6,411 nucleotides of DNA from an uncultured Oscillospiraceae bacterium (GCA_905234005.1 CAJOFW010000073.1:1-6411), one strand, 5' to 3'. Shown: positions 1 to 6,062, counted from the stretch's first letter. A program made the numbers and translations. The notes: generated by a model not told the origin, from the sequence alone.

Positions 1-791
1 TCCGTCTGGTTCAGGTTCATATAATACGCCGCGACGACGCTGGACACGAGGATGCCGTCGACCTCGCCGCTCAGAAGCGCCTGAAACAGCCCGTCGGTAT
101 TCGTCTGGTAGGTGATGCTCCCGAGGCTTGCGACGAACTTCTCGTCGGTCTTGAGCATATCCACGTCGGCGATCGACACGCCGAGGCATTTCCCCTTGAG
201 CGCCGACCGGTCGCGCACACGCCCGGACACCTGCGCCACGAGCACATACCGGCTCTCGAGGTACGTCGGCGAATAGCCGTACCCCGCCGTCATATCGTTT
301 TCGGGGATGCCCATGGCCATGTCGATGTTGCCGCTGGCCAGCTCCACGCCCACGTCGTTCATGTCGATCGGGTAGAGCGTCATATCCCACCCGAGGTATT
401 CGCAGATATACCCGGCAAGCTCGACGTCGAACCCCCGGTAGCCGGTGCCGTCCTCGTAGCTCATCGGCATATTGGTGATGTCGATGCCGACCGTGACCGA
501 CCGTCCGGCGGACTCGTCCCACAGCCCCTCCATCGCGCCGCTCTCGCCCCGGATGCAGACGAGGTTGTCGCCGAACCACCGGTACGAGGCGGTGCGCAGC
601 GTTCCGGCGGCGGCAAGCTCCTTCATCGCGGCGGTCACGTACTCGCCGAGCCTGTCTCCCTCCCGGAAGGCGACGACGAAGCTGCCGACGTCGCTGTAGG
701 TATCAATGACGCGAAACTCCGAGTCGCCCCCGCAGCCCGCCAGCGCGGCGAGCAGCAGCGCGCACACCGCCGCGCACAGTATCCTTTTCAT
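1..791 (-). CDS. SBP_bac_3-type ABC transporter substrate-binding lipoprotein, partial (C-terminus off the left edge)
   Basis: This reads as a periplasmic-type binding lipoprotein of the polar amino acid ABC family, tethered outside the membrane to deliver a small solute to a permease; 263 codons are visible. The start ATG follows GGAGG (801-805) with 9 nt spacing. A basic N-terminus and hydrophobic stretch end in the lipobox LAGC, with Cys20 as the lipidation site. Residues about 99-263 look like the usual start and middle of the domain: VTVGID, then GYRGFDVELAGYI at 117-129, and ASGNIDMAMG at 152-161. Oddly, residues 36-77 (FVVAFREGD, then ELAAAGTL and WFGDNL) resemble the final helix-and-tail segment of the same domain, so the order looks permuted or partly duplicated. 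It may be read from the upstream leftward operon or from its own weak promoter. The permease and ATPase, if linked, lie off the window. The ligand is unknown. Confidence 0.88.
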   Translation of the reverse strand, partial: MKRILCAAVCALLLAALAGCGGDSEFRVIDTYSDVGSFVVAFREGDRLGEYVTAAMKELAAAGTLRTASYRWFGDNLVCIRGESGAMEGLWDESAGRSVTVGIDITNMPMSYEDGTGYRGFDVELAGYICEYLGWDMTLYPIDMNDVGVELASGNIDMAMGIPENDMTAGYGYSPTYLESRYVLVAQVSGRVRDRSALKGKCLGVSIADVDMLKTDEKFVASLGSITYQTNTDGLFQALLSGEVDGILVSSVVAAYYMNLNQT

Positions 792-822
792 ATCGAAATC
801 CCTCCGATCGCTCTGTCCCCAA

Positions 823-837
823 CGCCCGCCCCGGGCG
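823..837. repeat. Short GC hairpin in the leader of the binding-protein gene
   Basis: A 6-bp perfect inverted repeat (CGCCCG/CGGGCG) with a 3-nt loop lies about 18 nt upstream of the GGAGG box of the binding protein. On the leftward strand no T-run follows, so it does not look like an intrinsic terminator. It may shape the leader or stabilise a processed end. Confidence 0.4.
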
Positions 838-877
838 ATAAACATCTGGTATCAAATCCTCTTTGTACAGCGTTCTA

Positions 878-883
878 TTTATA
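878..883 (-). promoter_or_regulatory. Possible -10 element for the binding-protein gene
   Basis: On the minus strand a TATAAA sequence lies just after the stop codon of the radical SAM gene, about 87 nt before the binding-protein start, in an AT-richer patch. No convincing -35 box sits 16-18 nt upstream; the best is about 3 matches of 6. Readthrough from the upstream operon is an equally good explanation. Confidence 0.28.
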
Positions 884-890
884 CAAACTC

Positions 891-1769
891 TCAGGGAAGC
901 GTGACCCCCGTGCCGTCGAACGCCGGCGTATAGGCGCTCTCCGCGCTGGACAGCTCCTGTACATATCCCTCGAGCAGTCCGAGCGCGGTCATATAATCGA
1001 CCGCCCGCCGGTACTCCTCCTCGGTGAGCCGTCTGTCCGGCCCGCCGTGACCGTTCGGCGTATACTGCCCCATGAGGCTCACGAGAATGTCCCCGGGCCG
1101 GAACGTCTCCGCGAGCCAGTCGAGCACGCCGAACGTGTTGTCAAGCTCCCCCGGCAGCACGAGATGCCGCACGAGAACGCCCCGCGTGAGCATCCCGTCG
1201 CCGTCGAGCGCATACGGCCCCGTCTGACGGAACATCTCCAGGATCGCCGCCTTCGCGACCGCCGGGTAATCCGCCGCGCCGGAGAGCCGGCCGGCAAGCG
1301 CCCCGTCCGAATACTTCATATCGGGCAGATACACCTGCACGGCCCCCTCGAGCCTGCGCAGCGTGTCCACGGCCTCGTACCCGCCGCAGTTCCACACGAC
1401 GGGAAGCCCCGGCGGCGGCGTGAGCGCCTCAAGGATGACCGGCGCGAAATGCGTCCCGGTCACGAGGTTTATATTGTGTACGCCCTGCGCCTTCAGCGCC
1501 GCGAATATCTCCCGCAGCCGTGGGACGGACACCTCCGTCCCACGCCGCAGGGCGGATATCTCGTAGTTCTGGCAGAACACGCACCGCAGGCTGCACCCGG
1601 CGAAAAACACCGCCCCGCTGCCCCGTCCGTCGGCGCCGCTGATGCACGGCTCCTCCCACAGATGCGGCGCGGCCCGGCTCACGACGGGCAGATACCCCAT
1701 CCCGCAGAAGCCGCCGGGACGCGCAGCCCCGCACCGCCTCGGGCAGACGCTGCACGCCGCCCGGCCCAT
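891..1769 (-). CDS. PflX-like radical SAM protein (COG1313 type)
   Basis: This is a radical SAM enzyme of the PflX group, relatives of pyruvate formate-lyase activase with no settled substrate. With the start used here it has 292 residues, normal for the group. The N-terminus carries a conserved cysteine module (Cys6, Cys9, Cys13, Cys22; CSVCPRRCG then GGFCG). The radical SAM motif CSLRCVFC (Cys59, Cys63, Cys66) binds the [4Fe-4S] cluster that cleaves SAM. Group signatures follow: WNCGGYE, VYLPDMKY, RHLVLPGELDNT and MGQYTPNG. It begins 4 nt after the ApbE stop, so coupled translation is likely. The start is uncertain: ATG at 1769 puts the Cys module at the usual place, but ATG at 1790 or TTG at 1841, both inside ApbE, are also in frame, and none has a strong Shine-Dalgarno. 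It may activate a glycyl-radical or other partner, but none is in the window. Confidence 0.9.
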   Translation of the reverse strand: MGRAACSVCPRRCGAARPGGFCGMGYLPVVSRAAPHLWEEPCISGADGRGSGAVFFAGCSLRCVFCQNYEISALRRGTEVSVPRLREIFAALKAQGVHNINLVTGTHFAPVILEALTPPPGLPVVWNCGGYEAVDTLRRLEGAVQVYLPDMKYSDGALAGRLSGAADYPAVAKAAILEMFRQTGPYALDGDGMLTRGVLVRHLVLPGELDNTFGVLDWLAETFRPGDILVSLMGQYTPNGHGGPDRRLTEEEYRRAVDYMTALGLLEGYVQELSSAESAYTPAFDGTGVTLP

Positions 1770-1773
1770 ATCG

Positions 1774-2898
1774 TCAGCCGCCCGGCTCATAATATGTATA
1801 GGTAAAGAGGTCCGGCTCCGTCTCGGTGAACGAGTCGGCAAGCCCCGGCGTCACGATGATCTCGTCGTCCTTCGTGATGAGCACCAGCTCGAAATCGCCC
1901 TGCTCCTCATAGAACCGGAGCGCCCGTTCGGCGCCCATCACAAACAGCGTCGTGGAGAGCGCGTCCGCCGCCGTCCCGTCCGCCGTCACGACGGTCACGG
2001 ACAGCAGATCGTTGTCGACGGGATACCCGGTCTCCGGGTCGAGGATGTGGATATACGTCACGCCGTCCTCCTCGAAAAACCGCTGGTAGCCGCCCGAGGT
2101 CACGACGGCGGCCTGCCCGACGGTCAGTATCCCGGCGTACGCCCCCGTGTCATACGGGTCGGTGACGGCCACCTGCCACCGGGAGCCGTCCGGCTTCGTC
2201 TCGCCGAGCGTCTGCACGTTGCCGCCGAGCGACAGAATCGCGCTCGTGACGCCCATGTCGGCCATGAGGTCGACGACGGCCTGCGCCGCGTACCCCTTGG
2301 CGACCGCGCCGAAGGAGACCTCCGTCCCCGCCGGCACCGCAACGGCCGTCGCGGCCTCGTCGAGCCGGACGCCGCCGGTATCCTTCACCGCGAGCAGCAA
2401 GGCGATTTCCTCCGCGTCGGGCACGCGGTAATCCCCGCCGATGAAGCCCCACGCCTTCGAGAGCGGATACAGCCCCGGGTCGAGCGCCCCGCCCGACAGC
2501 CGCCAATACCGCATCGCGGTCGTCATCACTTGAAAGCTGTCCTCGCTCACGACGACCTGCCCCCCGGCGCCGGCGTTCGCGGCGTATACGGAGCCGGTTT
2601 CGTTCCCGGGGTCGAGATCGGCCTCGAGCGCGTACAGCCGCTCCGCCGCCGCGTCAAGGGCCTCGTCCGCGTACGCGCCGTACGCCGTGAGGATCATCAC
2701 GGTATCCATCGCGAAGACCTGCGTCTGATGCTTTTCCATCGCCTCCGGCGACGCCGTCGCGGCGGGCTTTTCCGTCTCCGGGGCCGTGTCCGCCGCCTTC
2801 GCCGCGCCGCAGCCCGCCAGCGGCAGACACAGCGCGATTGCCAGCGCCAGCGCCAGCGTCGGCTTTGCCGCCTTACAGCTCGTGCTTATGCGCTTCAT
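1774..2898 (-). CDS. apbE: FAD:protein FMN transferase, ApbE-family lipoprotein
   Basis: ApbE enzymes move FMN from FAD onto a Ser/Thr of target flavoproteins, usually outside the membrane, using Mg2+. This copy has 374 residues, normal for the family. A signal peptide ends in LAGC with Cys30 as the lipid anchor, followed by an Ala/Thr/Pro-rich linker to about residue 52. Family landmarks appear in order: MDTVM at 64-68, LDPGLYPLSKAWGF at 139-152, SFGAVAKGYAAQ at 195-206, LSLGGNVQTLG at 223-232, HILDPETGYPV at 284-294 and ADALSTTLFVMG at 311-322, which includes the likely Mg-binding Asp312 and Thr316. The position often Asp before the GA/GG-AKG motif is Ser195, a variation seen in the family. 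ATG at 2898 follows AGGAGG (2903-2908) by only 4 nt and lies inside the 3' end of the reductase gene (26-nt overlap), implying translational coupling. No FMN-binding target protein is visible nearby. Confidence 0.95.
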   Translation of the reverse strand: MKRISTSCKAAKPTLALALAIALCLPLAGCGAAKAADTAPETEKPAATASPEAMEKHQTQVFAMDTVMILTAYGAYADEALDAAAERLYALEADLDPGNETGSVYAANAGAGGQVVVSEDSFQVMTTAMRYWRLSGGALDPGLYPLSKAWGFIGGDYRVPDAEEIALLLAVKDTGGVRLDEAATAVAVPAGTEVSFGAVAKGYAAQAVVDLMADMGVTSAILSLGGNVQTLGETKPDGSRWQVAVTDPYDTGAYAGILTVGQAAVVTSGGYQRFFEEDGVTYIHILDPETGYPVDNDLLSVTVVTADGTAADALSTTLFVMGAERALRFYEEQGDFELVLITKDDEIIVTPGLADSFTETEPDLFTYTYYEPGG

Positions 2899-3895
2899 AG
2901 AACCTCCTGTAATCCTCCAGCATATACTTCAACACATTCGGCGTATCGAGCTTATACGGGCACCGGCTCCTGCACCGCCCGCACCCGATACACGATTCAA
3001 TGCGCTCCATCCGCTCGCGCCATTCCGGCGTAAACCACTGCCGCCAGGGACTGCGCCGGATCAGCATATCCATCCGGGCGCAGTTGCGTATCTCGATCCC
3101 CTGCGGGCACGGCATACAGTAGCCGCAGCTCCGGCAGAACTGTCCGCCCAGCTCGGCGCGGTCGCGTTCGATCACGGCCCGCAGCCCGTCGTCCATCACC
3201 GGCTCCTCGGCGGCGAGGGCGAGCCACTCGTCCAGCTCCGCCATCGTCTGGATGCCGTAGATCGGCACGACGCCGTCCTGCTCCGCCATGAACGCGAAAA
3301 CGGCCCGGGCGTTCGTGAGAAGCCCGCCGGCCAGCGATTTCATCGCGATGAAGCCGATATCCCGCTCCCGGCACCGCCGTGCAAGCCCCAGCTCCTCATC
3401 GCTCGAGAGGTAGCTCAGCGGATACTGCATCGTCTCGAACCGGTCGGTTTCGACGGCCTCGAGCGCGAACCGCAGACTGTGCGACGTCACGCCGATGTGG
3501 CGGATATACCCCTTCTCCCTGGCCTCGAGCGCCGCCTCGTAAGCGCCGCCGTCGACCTCCTCCCACGCGGACACCAGATGGAACTGGAACAGATCGATGT
3601 AATCCGTCCGCATCCGCTCGAGCGAGAGCTGTATGTGGTCGCGCACGGTATCGTGATCGCGGCCCATGCTCTTGGTGGAGATCACGATATCCCCCCGCAC
3701 GTCGGCGAGGGCGCGGCCGAGCTTCTCCTCGGAGTCCGTATAGGAATTGGCGGTATCGAAGTACCGGATACCGCCCTCATACGCCCGCCTCAGGATACGG
3801 ACGCCCTCGTCCACGGAGCACCGCTGCACGGGCAGCGCCCCGAACGCGGTCTTCGTGACGACAAGGCCCGTCCTTCCCAGAGTCACGGTTTTCAC
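2873..3895 (-). CDS. Aldo/keto reductase with C-terminal 4Fe-4S ferredoxin-type domain (COG1453 type)
   Basis: This is a cytoplasmic oxidoreductase of 340 residues: an aldo/keto reductase barrel followed by an iron-sulfur tail. The catalytic tetrad is visible as Asp47 and Tyr52 (FDTANSY), Lys75 (STK) and His106 (QFH). The tail has two four-cysteine clusters: Cys254, 257, 260, 263 (C-x2-C-x2-C-x2-CP) and Cys302, 305, 308, 312 (C-x2-C-x2-C-x3-CP), as in the ferredoxin-type members of this family. It therefore probably links NAD(P)H-type carbonyl/alcohol chemistry to one-electron transfer; the substrate is unknown. The start is GTG at 3895, with GAGGTG 8 nt upstream; no better upstream start is present. 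It is the first gene of the leftward operon under a strong promoter and overlaps apbE by 26 nt. The family call is firm; the physiological role is not. Confidence 0.94.
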   Translation of the reverse strand: MKTVTLGRTGLVVTKTAFGALPVQRCSVDEGVRILRRAYEGGIRYFDTANSYTDSEEKLGRALADVRGDIVISTKSMGRDHDTVRDHIQLSLERMRTDYIDLFQFHLVSAWEEVDGGAYEAALEAREKGYIRHIGVTSHSLRFALEAVETDRFETMQYPLSYLSSDEELGLARRCRERDIGFIAMKSLAGGLLTNARAVFAFMAEQDGVVPIYGIQTMAELDEWLALAAEEPVMDDGLRAVIERDRAELGGQFCRSCGYCMPCPQGIEIRNCARMDMLIRRSPWRQWFTPEWRERMERIESCIGCGRCRSRCPYKLDTPNVLKYMLEDYRRFYEAHKHEL

Positions 3896-3919
3896 GTCAA
3901 AATCACCTCGTTTGGAAAA

Positions 3920-3948
3920 AGTATATCACAAAACACTTGATATTCCAA
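3920..3948 (-). promoter_or_regulatory. Promoter of the leftward reductase-apbE-radical SAM operon
   Basis: On the minus strand: -35 TTGGAA (3943-3948), 17-nt spacer, -10 TATACT (3920-3925), with TG one base upstream of the -10 box (extended -10). It lies about 25 nt ahead of the reductase start and gives a short leader. Its -35 box directly adjoins the -35 box of the tRNA promoter on the other strand. Confidence 0.8.
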
Positions 3949-3965
3949 GCGCGATGCGCTATAAT
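3937..3965 (+). promoter_or_regulatory. Promoter of tRNA-Arg
   Basis: On the plus strand: -35 TTGATA (3937-3942), 17-nt spacer, perfect -10 TATAAT (3960-3965). Initiation near 3972 would give a 5' leader of about 35 nt before the tRNA, removable by RNase P. The spacing and the perfect -10 suit a stable-RNA gene. Confidence 0.82.
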
Positions 3966-4007
3966 AATCGGGCGTCGGATGAAAAATCCTGTCCGCACGC
4001 GTCATAC

Positions 4008-4081
<74 letters not shown>

Positions 4082-4115
4082 CTTCGTCGGAAGAAGCCAG
4101 CTCCATTCCGCTTCC

Positions 4116-4144
4116 GCCTGCGCGAAAGCTCCATATCCGCAGGC
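4116..4144. repeat. Inverted repeat downstream of the tRNA, with a near direct repeat
   Basis: A perfect 7-bp inverted repeat (GCCTGCG at 4116-4122, CGCAGGC at 4138-4144) lies between the tRNA and its terminator. A similar motif occurs twice around it: AGCTCCATTCCGC at 4099-4111 and AGCTCCATATCCGC at 4127-4140. It may be a trailer structure guiding 3' processing, or simply a small duplication. Confidence 0.4.
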
Positions 4145-4157
4145 TCCTTCCTCCTCT

Positions 4158-4199
4158 CAAAACCGGAACCGCTCCGCCAGGTTCCGGTTTTGGCTTTTT
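4158..4199 (+). terminator. Intrinsic terminator of tRNA-Arg
   Basis: A 13-bp perfect stem (4158-4170 with 4180-4192; core ACCGGAACC/GGTTCCGGT) and a 9-nt loop are followed by GC and five Ts (4195-4199). This is a strong rightward terminator. On the opposite strand the stem is followed only by purines, so it is probably one-directional. Confidence 0.85.
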
Positions 4200-4209
4200 G
4201 TGCAGGCTC

Positions 4210-4238
4210 TTTCTGCTTTCGCTTCGCAAAAGCAGAAA
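4210..4238. repeat. Second hairpin after the tRNA terminator
   Basis: A 10-bp perfect inverted repeat (TTTCTGCTTT at 4210-4219, AAAGCAGAAA at 4229-4238) with a 9-nt loop sits 11 nt after the tRNA terminator. It has no clear T-run on either side. It could act as a back-up structure between the rightward tRNA transcript and the converging leftward kinase transcript. Confidence 0.5.
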
Positions 4239-4293
4239 TTCGCCTTCCTCTCCTGTTTGACGCCGTCTGCCATATACAGGCCGCGAACGCCCG

Positions 4294-4319
4294 CGGGCGG
4301 GGACTTTCATCCCCGCCCG
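4294..4319 (-). terminator. Hairpin just downstream of the zeta-like kinase gene
   Basis: A 10-bp GC-rich perfect stem (CGGGCGGGGA/TCCCCGCCCG) with a 6-nt loop begins 4 nt past the kinase stop codon in the leftward direction. Its place suggests a 3' end structure for that gene. There is no T-run after it on the minus strand, so it may stabilise or pause the transcript rather than terminate it alone. Confidence 0.45.
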
Positions 4320-4323
4320 TGTT

Positions 4324-4899
4324 CTATATCCCGTATCCCGCGTCCCGCAGGTACGCGTCCAGCTCCGTCAACCAGTCCGGGCGAAGCGTCCCCTTCGGGA
4401 TCAACTCCCCGTTCCGGTACTCCGCGACCTCGACAAAGCCGTTGTCGTTGTCAAAAAATACGGCCTCATCGCAGTAGGGCAGCACCCTTGCCACCGCCGC
4501 CCATCGACCGGCGAACCGGCGCGTCACATCCTCCTCGCGGATGCTGTGACCGCCCCGTCTGACGCGGTTCTCGATCCGGGCGAGGCACTCCTCCGGTGTA
4601 TTCAGTCCGACGTAGTAGAGCCGCACGCCGTATCCCGCCGCCTTTGCTCTGGCCGCCGTCCGCTCGACCCTTCGGCCTGACAGCGTTGTCTCCTGCGTGA
4701 AGCTGACGCCCCTGCGCAGGCAATCCTCCAGCCGCTCCAGCGCCACTCTGCCGCCCGCCATCGCGTCGCCCCCGAGCTGCGCCGTGATCCTGTCCACGTC
4801 AACGATCACGCCCAGCTCGTTCGTCTGCGCCTTCAGCACCCCGGTCATACTGCTCTTCCCGGTGCCGTTCACGCCTCCGATAATGGTATACATTTTCAT
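4324..4899 (-). CDS. Zeta-toxin-like P-loop kinase / predicted ABC-type ATPase (COG4185 type)
   Basis: This 191-residue P-loop protein is related to zeta toxins, known members of which phosphorylate UDP-sugars, and to the chromosomal COG4185 group, whose role is unclear. Walker A is GGVNGTGKS at residues 8-16. The central motifs are VIVDVDRIT at 31-39 (Asp36 as a likely catalytic acid), FTQETTLSG at 67-75, and an Arg-rich lid RIENRVRRGGHSI. The C-terminus has VFFDNDNGFVEVAEYRNG, typical of the chromosomal branch. The start is ATG at 4899 because GGAGG (4907-4911) precedes it by 7 nt; an in-frame ATG at 4923 lies upstream of that site and would put it inside the gene. The gene has its own promoter and stands alone. 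No epsilon-like or other small antitoxin frame is recognisable next to it, so toxicity is not implied. The fold call is firm, the function not. Confidence 0.88.
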   Translation of the reverse strand: MKMYTIIGGVNGTGKSSMTGVLKAQTNELGVIVDVDRITAQLGGDAMAGGRVALERLEDCLRRGVSFTQETTLSGRRVERTAARAKAAGYGVRLYYVGLNTPEECLARIENRVRRGGHSIREEDVTRRFAGRWAAVARVLPYCDEAVFFDNDNGFVEVAEYRNGELIPKGTLRPDWLTELDAYLRDAGYGI

Positions 4900-4940
4900 A
4901 GCCCGGCCTCCGTGTTCGAGCATCGTTTGCCCGCCTCTCT

Positions 4941-4969
4941 ATTATACCACCCGTCCGCGCCGTAAACAA
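4941..4969 (-). promoter_or_regulatory. Promoter of the zeta-like kinase gene
   Basis: On the minus strand: -35 TTGTTT (4964-4969), 17-nt spacer, perfect -10 TATAAT (4941-4946), preceded by TGG as an extended -10. Transcription would begin near 4934 and give a leader of about 35 nt containing the GGAGG box. This makes the gene an independent unit. Confidence 0.82.
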
Positions 4970-5045
4970 GCCGCGATAACCCGCAAATCCCGCGCCGGAT
5001 CACTCCGCCGTCGGATTCGCCGTTATCGCCGCGATCACGCCATCG

Positions 5046-5087
5046 CCGGTCAGAGCCCCTCGCAGGCTCTGACCGGTTAACCTTTTT
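5046..5087 (+). terminator. Rightward intrinsic terminator with no obvious gene feeding it
   Basis: A perfect 12-bp stem (CCGGTCAGAGCC at 5046-5057, GGCTCTGACCGG at 5065-5076) with a 7-nt loop is followed by TTAACC and five Ts (5083-5087). The T-run is on the plus strand, yet no plus-strand gene is recognisable before it. It would stop a rightward transcript running antisense to the kinase or starting in the gap. Confidence 0.65.
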
Positions 5088-5273
5088 CGTCCCGCCATAT
5101 TTGCCACGCACCCCTGGCGCAAGGGAGCTCACCAGCCCGCGCCGTGGGTACGACGCGTCACAGGCCGTTTCCGCCTCCCCGTGGTTCTCACCGGGCCGCC
5201 CCCATTGCGTGCGGCGGACTGGATACCGCTCATGCTGTGGCTGGACGGGAGTATCGTTTGTGAGGTCATGGCG

Positions 5274-5292
5274 CGGGCCGTCCCCCGGCCCG
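5274..5292. repeat. GC hairpin in the gene-free stretch
   Basis: A perfect 7-bp inverted repeat (CGGGCCG/CGGCCCG) with a 5-nt loop. There is no T-run, so it is not an intrinsic terminator. It is one of several stems that make the gap look structured. Confidence 0.45.
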
Positions 5293-5510
5293 TCCGCCGC
5301 CCGCTCACCCCGCTCGCCGGCGCCGTCACCCCGCCGCGACCCGACGCCCATACCCGGGCGCAGCGCCCCGGCGGATCGGATTTCACAGCGAAGTCAAAGA
5401 TCTTTTTCTTCTCTTTCTCTGGAAAAAGGATGGCCGGGTCGTCGCGCGCGCACGTCGTTCGCTCGCTCACCTGAAATGTAGCTGATGACTGTCTATGCGG
5501 TTGTAAAGGT

Positions 5511-5531
5511 GCCTGAGCCTTTCGCTCTGGC
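5511..5531. repeat. Hairpin beside a minus-strand TATAAT
   Basis: Read on the minus strand: GCC, an A-A mismatch, GAGC, loop GAAAG, GCTC, GGC. It begins 3 nt downstream of a TATAAT sequence (5535-5540), so a transcript from that box would start within the stem. No gene follows it. Confidence 0.4.
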
Positions 5532-5561
5532 GTCATTATAGTCAACCGCCCCGGGCCGCGA

Positions 5562-5598
5562 CGGTACAAACGGACACATCCCGGCCCCGTCGGTACCG
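5562..5598. repeat. Inverted repeat downstream of the XRE regulator gene
   Basis: Outer arms CGGTAC (5562-5567) and GTACCG (5593-5598), with inner ACGG/CCGT pairs after a 2-by-2 internal loop. It starts 1 nt past the regulator stop codon in the leftward direction. There is no T-run on the minus strand, so termination strength is doubtful. Confidence 0.4.
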
Positions 5599-5599
5599 T

Positions 5600-5884
5600 T
5601 TATAATCGCCGCTGCAGGGCCCGGAGCCTCGATATGATATAATCCAGCTCCCTCGCCTCATCCTCCCTTCTCGCATACCCGAACAGGATGTAATCCGCGC
5701 TGACCCCGTAGCACCGCGCCAGCGCCGCGAGTGTGATGACCGAGGGATACCTCGTCCCGTTCTCGAGCTTCGATAACTGCTCCCGGCTGATGGAGAGCTT
5801 CGCGGCGAGCTGTGTCTGCGTCTCGTGCCGCTCCCGACGGAGGCTCTGGATGCGGATGCCCATTTCGACTGCGTTTACGTTCAT
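5600..5884 (-). CDS. XRE-family (SinR-like) DNA-binding repressor
   Basis: A 94-residue transcription regulator with one XRE/Cro-CI helix-turn-helix over residues 9-68. Helix 2 starts at QTQLAAKL (23-30), and the recognition helix spans SREQLSKLENG (33-43). The family tail YPSVITLAALARCYGVSADYILFG follows, then a short charged C-terminal helix (REDEARELDYIISRLRALQRRL) that may form a dimer contact. There is no metabolite or peptidase domain. The start ATG at 5884 is chosen because GGAAAGGA lies about 7 nt upstream; an in-frame start at 6046 would add 54 Arg-rich residues without a ribosome binding site. It stands alone, facing away from rpsF. Small single-domain XRE proteins often repress their own promoter, and the TGTAA repeats about 180-200 nt upstream could be the operator. 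Targets are unknown. Confidence 0.9.
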   Translation of the reverse strand: MNVNAVEMGIRIQSLRRERHETQTQLAAKLSISREQLSKLENGTRYPSVITLAALARCYGVSADYILFGYARREDEARELDYIISRLRALQRRL

Positions 5885-6062
5885 TTTGCGTTCCTTTCCG
5901 CCCTGTACGGGAAAGGATACGGATACCGCCGGCCATACCCGCCTCCCCCGGCGGCGGAAAAAGAGCGCACACCGGTTCGGGGATGACGGATACCGCGTCC
6001 GCGTCTGCGCGGACAGCAACATCTGTACCCTTGCCCTGATGTACACTCAGGCTTGGAGATTT

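Larger units (their letters stand above)
4970..5599. other. About 630 bp with no recognisable gene, rich in GC hairpins
   Basis: Long open frames exist on both strands here, but their translations are Arg/Pro/Ser/Gly-rich, lack domain motifs and lack good ribosome binding sites, as expected by chance in GC-rich DNA. What can be seen is structure: a 12-bp stem with a T-run at 5046-5087, a 5-bp outer stem at 5116-5143, a 7-bp stem at 5274-5292, a hairpin at 5511-5531 and an inverted repeat at 5562-5598. A pyrimidine-rich run lies around 5391-5420. A minus-strand TATAAT (5535-5540) lacks a proper -35. It may be an interspersed repeat, a decayed gene or an untranslated RNA; none can be proved from sequence alone. 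Confidence 0.5.

Noticed and set aside
1642..3033. Long plus-strand open frame (463 codons) antisense to apbE and its neighbours
   Set aside because: The translation is Arg/Pro/His-rich and without motifs, and it mirrors three well-supported minus-strand genes. It is a by-product of GC-biased codon use.
5511..5531. Resemblance of the minus-strand GCGAAAGGCTCAGGCACC region to the end of a glycine riboswitch aptamer
   Set aside because: Only the short CTCAGGCAC string matches. The remaining aptamer stems are absent, and no glycine gene lies downstream.
5129..5569. Minus-strand frame of 146 codons in the gene-free stretch, with a TATAAT just before it
   Set aside because: There is no ribosome binding site and no recognisable domain, its composition is Arg/Gly/Ser-rich, and overlapping open frames occur on the other strand. 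The TATAAT overlaps the start-codon area and lacks a -35.
5885..6046. Longer XRE protein starting at 6046
   Set aside because: The added 54 residues are Arg-rich with no family similarity, and there is no ribosome binding site there, whereas GGAAAGGA precedes ATG 5884.
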